From NCBI RefSeq assembly GCF_030382115.1, contig NZ_JAUDRJ010000003.1:4083484-4129380 (forward strand): DNA of 45,897 nucleotides, in the 5' to 3' direction. Within the stretch, counting starts at the first letter, position 1. Each line of letters starts with the position of its first letter. Shown piece by piece: positions 35,734 through 42,560 of the stretch. This DNA comes from Nostoc sp. GT001 (GTDB taxonomy: Bacteria > Cyanobacteriota > Cyanobacteriia > Cyanobacteriales > Nostocaceae). Under the pieces are notes generated by a model. The model searched no databases, was not told the origin of the DNA, and worked only from the letters and a program-made list of their open reading frames with translations. The position numbers and the translations under genes are program-made.

Positions 35734-36344
35734 AAATTTTGACTGATAAAATTTGCTGTTTATCTGTCTTGGGTAAATAGCCCAGCAAGTTTGGATGGGT
35801 ATTACTCACTTTTATTTTCCCATCATTTAGATTCAGTATTTTGACATTGATGGTCTACCATCTGCTGTTTTAGCTGTCAGTTTAGGTATGGCTAGGGTTG
35901 TTCTAAGCTAAATTACGCCTACCTAATGTGAATTAACGTGAGTTCGACAAGTCTTATTTGACCTCTCCCCCAGCCCCTCTCCGACGCGGAGAGGGGAGCA
36001 AAAAGCTTAATTTTTCGTTTCTCCTCCCTTTCCGTTTCGGAGAGGGAGGCTGGGAGGGAGAGGTTCATCGAACTCACGTTGAATTAAAGTCCAGATACAT
36101 TACCAGTAGACCAGTGTCAATCCAATACCTAAATCAGCAGCGTAGCAGTACAGGATTGCTCTTTCTTGGTGGAATGGGGTTTTCTGACGACCCTAGAGTT
36201 GTCAAATTATCAGATTTTGGCTGGCGAATGCGAGAGCGTTTTTTATCCAGTATGTATTGGTGATAAACGCGGTTTACTTTTCAGACATCCTTTAAGATTA
36301 AAACATCAACAGGTATCAAACATCATTTAAGCAAGGAGAATAAG
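35734..36344. other. Gene-free stretch upstream of the SIMPL protein
   Basis: 611 bases containing the MITE-like element (35937-36079) and a ribosome-binding site AAGGAG before 36345. A frame at 35958-36263 runs through the element and is rejected. Its last part (36160-36263) reads plausibly (LLFLGGMGFSDDPRVV) but I cannot assign it; it may be a gene remnant. Confidence 0.45.
35937..36079. mobile_element. MITE-like element with 8-bp flanking direct repeats
   Basis: Terminal inverted repeats CGTGAGTTCGA / TCGAACTCACG enclose two hairpins (CCCCTCTCC-GACGC-GGAGAGGGG, and CTCCCTTTCCG / CGGAGAGGGAG). The octamer TGAATTAA is directly repeated just outside (35929-35936 and 36080-36087), consistent with target duplication. 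The hairpin core resembles that of 5102-5245 and 26369-26631, but the termini differ. Confidence 0.68.
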
Positions 36345-37820
36345 ATGGCTGGCACAAATAATCTCACAGGTGTGAGAAATCCTGGTCTTGCGATCGCCGA
36401 TCCCCTCATTGATAGCACTGATGCAAAAACTCCTCAGATATTGGAAGTTACTGGTCAAGGAGAAGTCAGTGTTGCTACCACTTTAACTGATGTAGAATTG
36501 GGGATTAAAGTACAGGCAAAAACTGCAACCGAAGTTCAAGAACAAGTTGCTCAACGTTCAACAGCGGTAGTTGATGTATTGCAAAAGCTTGGGGCGAAAG
36601 AACTTCAAACTACATCTATTCAACTAAATCCTGTCTATAGCTATGAAAATGGTACTCAAACTCTCACCAGCTTTGAAGGCATCAATACGCTTAAGTTTGA
36701 GTTACCAACAAATCAAGCTGGGGCAGCAATTGACAAAGCTATTCAAGCAGGTGCAAATGTCATACAGAATATCAGCTTCACTGCCTCAGACGAAGTATTG
36801 CAGCAGGCACGCCTGCAAGTTTTGAGCGAAGCTGTTAAAGATGCTAAAGCTCAGGCTCAGGCTGTTTTTAGTACCTTGCAGTTAACCCCCGGACAGATTA
36901 TTGACATTGATATTAACTCAGATGATAATCCTAGACCATCTCCATTGGTGTCTAATCTAACAGCAGATAAGGTTTCGGCAGCAGCTAGTACAACTCCTAT
37001 AATTGGTGGTTCTCAGACGATAGAAGCTAGTGTTTCTCTAGATATCAGTTATTCTCCAAATTCAGCAGGGACTCTTGCTTCGGCTACTGATAATCTCATC
37101 GGTGTGAGAAATTTGGGTCTTGCGATCGCCGATCCCCTCATTGGTAGCACTGCTCAGATATTGGAAGTTACTGGTAAAGGAGAGGTCAGCGTTGCCACTA
37201 CTTTAACTGAGGTGCAATTGGGGATTAAAGTAGAGGGAAAAACTGCAACCGAAGTTCAAGAACAAGTTGCTCAACGTTCAACAGCGGTAGTTGATGTACT
37301 GCAAAAGCTTGGGGCGAAAGAACTTCAAACTACATCTATTCAACTAAATCCTGTCTATAGCTATGAAAATGGTACTCAAACTCTCACCAGCTTTGAAGGC
37401 CTCAACACACTTCAGTTTGAGTTACCAACAAATCAATCTGGGGCAGCAATTGACAAAGCTATTCAAGCAGGTGCAAATGTCATACAGAATATCAGCTTCA
37501 CTGCCTCAGACGAAGTATTGCAGCAGGCACGACTGCAAGTTTTGAGCGAAGCTGTTAAAGATGCTAAAGCTCAGGCTCAGGCTGTTTTTAGTACCTTGCA
37601 GTTAACTCCCGGACAGATTATTGACATTGATATTAATTCAAATGACAATCCTACACTATCTCCCTTCGTGTCTAATCTAATAACAGATAGGGTTTCTACA
37701 ACTCCTATAATTGGTGGTTCTCAGACGATAAAAGCTAGTGTTTCTCTAGATATTGGTTATTCTCCAAATTCAGGAGTGATTCTCGATCTACCTCTTAATG
37801 GATTGCAGCAAATTGCTTAA
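36345..37820 (+). CDS. Tandem SIMPL (DUF541) domain protein
   Basis: 491 residues made of two almost identical SIMPL/DUF541 domains (about 1-240 and 245-485). Each reads ILEVTGxGEVSVATTLT, then AQRSTAVVDVLQKLGAKELQ, SYENGTQTLTSFEG, AIDKAIQAGANVIQNISF, LQLTPGQIIDIDIN and IIGGSQTIxASVSLDI. The second copy lies exactly 720 bases after the first over most of its length, with long stretches of identical DNA, so the duplication is recent. SIMPL proteins are usually periplasmic or outer-membrane-associated single-domain proteins. No signal peptide is visible here. The start has a strong AAGGAG eight bases before the ATG. Function in cyanobacteria is unknown; stress or envelope roles are only inference from the wider family. 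Confidence 0.88.
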   Translation: MAGTNNLTGVRNPGLAIADPLIDSTDAKTPQILEVTGQGEVSVATTLTDVELGIKVQAKTATEVQEQVAQRSTAVVDVLQKLGAKELQTTSIQLNPVYSYENGTQTLTSFEGINTLKFELPTNQAGAAIDKAIQAGANVIQNISFTASDEVLQQARLQVLSEAVKDAKAQAQAVFSTLQLTPGQIIDIDINSDDNPRPSPLVSNLTADKVSAAASTTPIIGGSQTIEASVSLDISYSPNSAGTLASATDNLIGVRNLGLAIADPLIGSTAQILEVTGKGEVSVATTLTEVQLGIKVEGKTATEVQEQVAQRSTAVVDVLQKLGAKELQTTSIQLNPVYSYENGTQTLTSFEGLNTLQFELPTNQSGAAIDKAIQAGANVIQNISFTASDEVLQQARLQVLSEAVKDAKAQAQAVFSTLQLTPGQIIDIDINSNDNPTLSPFVSNLITDRVSTTPIIGGSQTIKASVSLDIGYSPNSGVILDLPLNGLQQIA

Positions 37821-37832
37821 TTAGGGACTTAT

Positions 37833-37971
37833 GCCAATACGGTTCGGTTAAGGTTTTTTGATGAAAATTCTAAATCGCAAAGACGCGATAAATCGCCGTC
37901 TCTACAATAATCAGTCGTTTTGTCTTGACGGCGATTCATTGCGTCTCTTGCCTTAACCGAACAGTATTGCC
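37833..37971. mobile_element. MITE-like element related to 7433-7587
   Basis: Termini GCCAATACGGTTCGGTTAAG (left, 37833) and CCTTAACCGAACAGTATTGC (right) are complementary with two mismatches. They match the ACGGTTCAGTTAAG termini of 7433-7587. Inside, a second pair (GACGCGATAAATCGCCGTC / GACGGCGATTCATTGCGTC) forms a stem. It lies between the SIMPL and AraC genes, where it could act as a transcript barrier. Confidence 0.68.
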
Positions 37972-38045
37972 ATATCTTGTTCTTTGTGGACATTTTTTTC
38001 AAGGCATAAAAATGGGATTTACAGCGATCGCTAATTGGACTGCTT

Positions 38046-38891
38046 ATGAAGGAAACATGGATTTCTGAGCGCCGGGTGATTCAATTGCCTGGATTAACTA
38101 TCGATCGCCATATCTCAGCACCGAACGAGCTTGAATTTCCTGGATGCAACCATCATCTGCTTTGTCTTTTGTTGAGCGACCATAATCAACAAAAAATCAC
38201 TCATATCGGCGAACAAAAATCGGAAAAGTCTCAAGCTAAAGGAGATTTCTGGATTTGTCCTGCGAAGATGTCGGGGGTTTGGGCGTGGGAGAGTACCGAT
38301 GAATCATTGATGTTTGCGATCGATCCATTGTTTTTGTCTCAAACGGCAGATGAAGTCGGGGGGCTGAATGAAAACAAAGTTGAATTGCTCAGTACGGTAA
38401 ATGCCCACGATCCACAGATTGAAGCGATCGCTCGTTTGTTTCAAGCAGAATTTGACACGGGTGGAATCGGTGGAAATCTTTATGCCGAATCACTGATACA
38501 AGTGTTGATAATTCACTTGCTGCGACAATATTGTGCATTTTCACCAAAAATGCAGCCTGATGTGAGAGAGATGCCCAACAATCGACTCCGACCAGTGTTG
38601 GACTACATTCATAGCTATTTAGATCGACCGCTACATCTGGCTGAACTGGCAGAAATTGTGGGCATGAGTCAATATTATTTTTGCCGATTATTTAAACAGT
38701 CAATGGGTGTAGCGCCCTATCAATATGTGCTGGGGCAACGAATGGAAAAAGCTAAAGAACTATTGCAACAAAGAAAATATGCGATCGCAGAAATTGCTCT
38801 ACTTGTTGGTTGTACAGATCAAAGTCGTTTTACAAGACATTTTAAAAAATATGTCGGAGTCACACCCAGGATGTTTTTAAAGAAAAAGTAA
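38046..38891 (+). CDS. AraC family transcriptional regulator
   Basis: 281 residues. The C-terminal 100 residues are two helix-turn-helix motifs of AraC type: PLHLAELAEIVGMSQYYFCR, LFKQSMGVAPYQYVLGQRME, and AIAEIALLVGCTDQSRFTRH followed by FKKYVGVTPRMF. The N-terminal 170 residues form a ligand or dimerisation domain without a recognisable signature. It lies 63 bases before a membrane-protein gene and then a nickel/cobalt exporter gene on the same strand, so it may regulate them, possibly in response to metal; that is inference. No strong ribosome-binding site precedes its ATG. Confidence 0.92.
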   Translation: MKETWISERRVIQLPGLTIDRHISAPNELEFPGCNHHLLCLLLSDHNQQKITHIGEQKSEKSQAKGDFWICPAKMSGVWAWESTDESLMFAIDPLFLSQTADEVGGLNENKVELLSTVNAHDPQIEAIARLFQAEFDTGGIGGNLYAESLIQVLIIHLLRQYCAFSPKMQPDVREMPNNRLRPVLDYIHSYLDRPLHLAELAEIVGMSQYYFCRLFKQSMGVAPYQYVLGQRMEKAKELLQQRKYAIAEIALLVGCTDQSRFTRHFKKYVGVTPRMFLKKK

Positions 38892-38954
38892 AACTCTGCA
38901 ATGCTAACTGCGTAGGCGTAGCCCACCGTAGACATCGCAAGAATGACCTAAATC

Positions 38955-39506
38955 ATGATTAGATATAGCAAGAAAAGTCTATCGTTTATCCAGCAGCACA
39001 CTGTACCTTCATTTGTGGGATCTACGGTTGATGAACCCACAAATCAACAAAACCGATTAACTAAATTTATGAGAAGAATTAGTCGTATTTTGCTTTCTAT
39101 TGTTCTCGTCAGCACTGCTGTAGTTTCCGTAGCAGTCGATTGGAACGCGACTCACCTTTTTAACTCCGAATGGCATCCCCATGCTAAATTTCATGATGCA
39201 GTAATGCTGTGGTTGCTCAGTGGCATGAGTATTGTGGCGCTGTGGTTACTATGGCGACGAACAACTGAACCTGACATCGCTTATACCTTTGCCATGTTAG
39301 TACCTGTAATCTTCTGGTCGCCCTTTTTCTTTGTGACGCTAGTGGTTCCTGGAACCAGTTTGCAAGCCGATCTGAAAGAACCTCCACCAATCATAGGAGG
39401 TATTCCGATTTATCCTAACGTCGCCGTTGCAACAGTCAGCGTTATTTTGGCGTTGATTGGCTATGGTTTGTACCGCGCTTCTAAATCGGAAACGAGTAGT
39501 TTATGA
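38955..39506 (+). CDS. Four-helix membrane protein of unknown function
   Basis: 183 residues. After a polar N-terminus of about 45 residues come four hydrophobic segments: ILLSIVLVSTAVVSVAVDW, AVMLWLLSGMSIVALWLLW, FAMLVPVIFWSPFFFVTLVV and NVAVATVSVILALIGYGLY. The first loop has WNATHLFNSEWHPHAKFHDA, rich in His, Trp and Asp, which could bind metal or haem. I cannot name the family with confidence. Its stop codon overlaps the ATG of the nickel/cobalt exporter gene (ATGA), so the two are translationally coupled and probably share a role in metal handling. An alternative shorter start is possible at the Met before RRISRILLS (residue 39). Confidence 0.75.
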   Translation: MIRYSKKSLSFIQQHTVPSFVGSTVDEPTNQQNRLTKFMRRISRILLSIVLVSTAVVSVAVDWNATHLFNSEWHPHAKFHDAVMLWLLSGMSIVALWLLWRRTTEPDIAYTFAMLVPVIFWSPFFFVTLVVPGTSLQADLKEPPPIIGGIPIYPNVAVATVSVILALIGYGLYRASKSETSSL

Positions 39507-40318
39507 ACAGGCCGATGCTGATTTTAGGTTTAGCATTGCTAGTTAGTTTCCTGCCGAGTCAATCAGCCGTGGCTCATATCGGACATGGTAGCTTTCTGAT
39601 GCAAAATCTGGCTCAGATGACCCTCTCTCCATCTTTAATGTTCAGTGGTATTGGCATCGCTTTGGTGGCTGGAGCCGGACATGCTCTTTCACCTGGACAC
39701 GGAAAAACGATGGTAGCAGCATATCTCGTTGGTTCGCGGGGCACTCCTGGGCAAGCAGTTGTGCTGGGATTGGTGACAACTCTTACCCACACAATCAGCG
39801 TTTTTGCACTGGGTATTCTAGCTTTATTATTATCTCAATATATTTTACCAGAGCAATTGTATCCATTTCTCAGTTTATTGAGCGGATTGATGGTCTGTAG
39901 TGTTGGTTTTTGGTTACTCGATCGCTATTTCAACCCCGCACCAGAACATCATCACACTCACAATGATTCTGAGCATCACCATACTCACAACGATCGCCAT
40001 CATTCTGCAAATCAAGTTACATTACAGTCTCTTTTAACTTTGGGGATAGCTGGTGGTTTAGTTCCTTGCCCATCAGCGCTGGTATTATTGTTGAGTGCGA
40101 TCGCACTTCACCAAACTGCATACGGTTTAATCTTGGTGTGTGCATTCAGTGTGGGATTGGCAGTTGTACTAGTAACCATTGGTTTAGTGATTATTTATGC
40201 TCACCAATGGCTGAAGCGTTTTTCATGGGTTCAACCATTGCAGCAGTATACGCCGATAATTAGTGCGATCGCAGTGATTATCGTAGGAAGTGTACTGATG
40301 GCTTGTGCTGTAATTTAG
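39503..40318 (+). CDS. NicO/RcnA-type nickel/cobalt exporter
   Basis: 271 residues with a signal-like N-terminal helix (MLILGLALLVSFLPSQSAVA) and about six membrane segments. Motifs of the NicO/RcnA branch: GAGHALSPGHGKTMVAAYLV (H-x-x-x-PGHGK), TTLTHTISVFALGILAL, and GGLVPCPSALVLLLSAIAL. Between helices lies a His-rich cytoplasmic loop HHHTHNDSEHHHTHNDRHH, a metal-binding feature of RcnA. Export of nickel or cobalt is expected; other divalent metals are possible. The ATG overlaps the previous stop by four bases, which makes an araC - membrane protein - exporter unit. Confidence 0.88.
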   Translation: MNRPMLILGLALLVSFLPSQSAVAHIGHGSFLMQNLAQMTLSPSLMFSGIGIALVAGAGHALSPGHGKTMVAAYLVGSRGTPGQAVVLGLVTTLTHTISVFALGILALLLSQYILPEQLYPFLSLLSGLMVCSVGFWLLDRYFNPAPEHHHTHNDSEHHHTHNDRHHSANQVTLQSLLTLGIAGGLVPCPSALVLLLSAIALHQTAYGLILVCAFSVGLAVVLVTIGLVIIYAHQWLKRFSWVQPLQQYTPIISAIAVIIVGSVLMACAVI

Positions 40319-40410
40319 GTGTTCAAAAGACAATACCAAATGTATCAAACTCAGATATTGTGAATGTATCGACTTGCAAAAATTAATATCTCCTCCCCAA
40401 AGTTCATTAC

Positions 40411-42009
40411 CTAAAAGCTGGCGTGTTTTCTAATCGCGGCATAGTGTCTTGGTGTTGTATTCATCTCAATCACCAACTCTGTCCCTTGACCTAATTGAGA
40501 ATTACACTTAAGTTTTCCTTGATGTTTTTCAACTATAATTTGCCGACTAATTGATAGCCCTAGCCCTTGACTTTTACCTATTGGTTTGGTTGTAAAAAAC
40601 GGTTCAAATATATGTCTTTGGATGTGGGGAAGTATACCTTTGCCATTGTCAAAAATGCGAATGATAACTTTGTGTTTTTTCCCTAGTAGTTTGTCATTTA
40701 CCCAAGGTTCATGATTATTGACCAATGATAAATGACTGCTAATAACTTCTGTATGAATCAAAATTTTGGGAGTAAAAGAATCATCATACTTCATCCTCTC
40801 TTCTAAAGCATCAATAGCATTAGTTAAGATGTTCATGAATACCTGATTTAGTTCACCAGGATAACACTCAATTAAAGGTAATTCACCAAAAGTTTTAATT
40901 ACTTTAATCTCTGCTCTATCAGGTTTTTCTTTGAGACGATGTTGCAAAATCCTGAGAACACTATTAAATCCTTCATGTATGTCAACCTTTTTCATTTGAC
41001 TTTCGTCAGAGGTGGAAAAATTACGCAAGGCGAAAACAATATCTTTGACGCGCTCAGAACCGACTCGCATTGACCATAGTAATTTTAAAAATTCTGTCTT
41101 CACGAAACCAAGGTCGAGGCGTTGCAAATGTAAGGTAATAACTGGGGTAGGCGTGGGATAGTGATGTTGGTAAAGTTCAATAATTCTGATTAAATCTTCA
41201 GCGTATTTACTAGCCGGATGGAGATTGCCGGAGATAAAGCTAACGGGGTTGTTAATTTCGTTAGCCATATCCGCCACCAGTTGACCGAGATTAGCCATTT
41301 TCTGGTTCTGCAATAACTGCTTTTGGGTATATTTGAGTTCTTCGAGGGTAGTTTCTAGCTGTTGTGATTTTTCCCTAACTTGGTCTTCGGTAGACTGGCG
41401 TTGAGCAATTTCGGTTTGGAGTTGTTCAAATAGTTGGTATTGTTGAGTAGCGTAGGCGCAGCCCGCACTTCGGCTCATTTCGGCTACGCTCAATGACCAA
41501 CGCTCAGTGACCGTCGTAGACATCGCCTTATCCTGATTAATATCCTTGTGCGTTCCCACCATCCGCACTGGTTTACCGAATTTATCCCACTGAAATACTT
41601 TGCCACAAGTCAAAATCCACTTCCACTCCCCGGATTTAGTCAACATTCGCAATTCGACTTCAAACACAGGTATGCATCCTTGGAGATAATCGTGCAATAC
41701 CTGGCGAATTCTTGGTAAATCCTGTGGATGTATAAGTTGTTCAAAGGATTTATAATCGTTGTCGATTTCGTCTACTTTATATCCCAGGATGCTTTTCCAC
41801 TGGGGATCGTAATAGGTTTTGTCAGTTACCAGATTCCAATCCCACAACCCCAAGCCACTAGCGATTAGTGCCATTTGTAAGGCGGCTTGTGAGCATTGGC
41901 AAGGATCTAAATTTTCTAGAGATAAGTCTTTGGCTTCGGGGAAACTTTGAGAATCTTGTACTGAAAGTGGAGCTTCCGATTCATGGGTAGCGGGTTTTTG
42001 GATATGCAT
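40411..42009 (-). CDS. PAS-domain histidine kinase with the phospho-acceptor His replaced by Asn
   Basis: 532 residues. A PAS domain (about 45-160: LIASGLGLWDWNLVTDKTYY, HPQDLPRIRQVLHDYL, MVGTHKDINQ) is followed by a coiled coil (about 190-240), a HisKA-like region and an HATPase (NILTNAIDALEERM, IFDNGKGILPH, KSQGLGLSISRQIIVEKHQG). At the place of the phospho-acceptor the sequence is VADMANEINNPVSFISGNL: residue 250 is Asn (codon 41260-41262) where relatives have AHEINNP. The ATPase motifs are intact. Residues about 163-187 (STTVTERWSLSVAEMSRSAG) are coded by a dispersed GC-rich repeat inserted in frame just after the PAS domain. It may be a pseudokinase that signals by contact or that phosphorylates a partner. 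It is divergent from the GGDEF gene. Confidence 0.88.
   Translation of the reverse strand: MHIQKPATHESEAPLSVQDSQSFPEAKDLSLENLDPCQCSQAALQMALIASGLGLWDWNLVTDKTYYDPQWKSILGYKVDEIDNDYKSFEQLIHPQDLPRIRQVLHDYLQGCIPVFEVELRMLTKSGEWKWILTCGKVFQWDKFGKPVRMVGTHKDINQDKAMSTTVTERWSLSVAEMSRSAGCAYATQQYQLFEQLQTEIAQRQSTEDQVREKSQQLETTLEELKYTQKQLLQNQKMANLGQLVADMANEINNPVSFISGNLHPASKYAEDLIRIIELYQHHYPTPTPVITLHLQRLDLGFVKTEFLKLLWSMRVGSERVKDIVFALRNFSTSDESQMKKVDIHEGFNSVLRILQHRLKEKPDRAEIKVIKTFGELPLIECYPGELNQVFMNILTNAIDALEERMKYDDSFTPKILIHTEVISSHLSLVNNHEPWVNDKLLGKKHKVIIRIFDNGKGILPHIQRHIFEPFFTTKPIGKSQGLGLSISRQIIVEKHQGKLKCNSQLGQGTELVIEMNTTPRHYAAIRKHASF
41449..41523. repeat. Dispersed GC-rich repeat inside a coding sequence
   Basis: GCGTAGGCGCAGCCC ... 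CGGCTACGCTCAATGACCAA ... CGTCGTAGACATCGCC. The same blocks (GCGTAGGCGTAGCCC and CGTAGACATCGC) occur in the intergenic space at 38909-38939, and TACGCTCAGTGACC occurs at 5793-5830. Its length keeps the kinase frame open. Confidence 0.7.
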
Positions 42010-42560
42010 AGCTGCTGGTACGATGAGGAAGATATTCTGTAGCTTTCTCTCTACGCTGTTTTAGCACCCTAAAGATTCAGTTATGGGCAAATCGCCTAGT
42101 TGGTTTATTAGGCTGTAACTTAAGTCAGGGATATATCAGCCCATATCATAAATTGGCATGGAATTTAGAAGAATGTAACCTCTGTTGCGATCGCAATAGC
42201 AATCTTTTAGAAAACAATCGCTACATTGTGTGCATCTACATTCTAAGATATGTCTAAAAAAAGTAGTTCAAGTCACATATAATTACCTAAAAACCCCGAA
42301 AAATTTGTAAAAAAAATTCTATGATTAAATCACGCCAAATAATTTAAGGATGCAAAAAATTGTCAAGGCTTTTTTGTAGCTTTTTTAGTCAGGGCTGGCC
42401 GCTATGCATAGAAGGCAGCCGACATTGACCGTGCCAATTTTAGATTTTAGATTATTCGGTTCAGATCAATCCAAAATCACCAATCCAAAATCCAAAATCA
42501 GTTGACTTACAAAGCTGAATGGTGTGAAAAAATATCATACTGAATTAGAGTCAATGAGTA
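42010..42560. other. Divergent intergenic region, kinase / GGDEF protein
   Basis: 551 AT-rich bases between two divergent signalling genes. AATCCAAA heptamer-like repeats occur at 42467-42499 shortly before the GGDEF gene. No gene is seen. Both promoters must lie here, so the two genes may be coregulated. Confidence 0.5.

Noticed and set aside
35958..36263. Open frame of 101 codons
   Set aside because: Runs through the hairpins of a MITE-like element; only its tail looks slightly protein-like.
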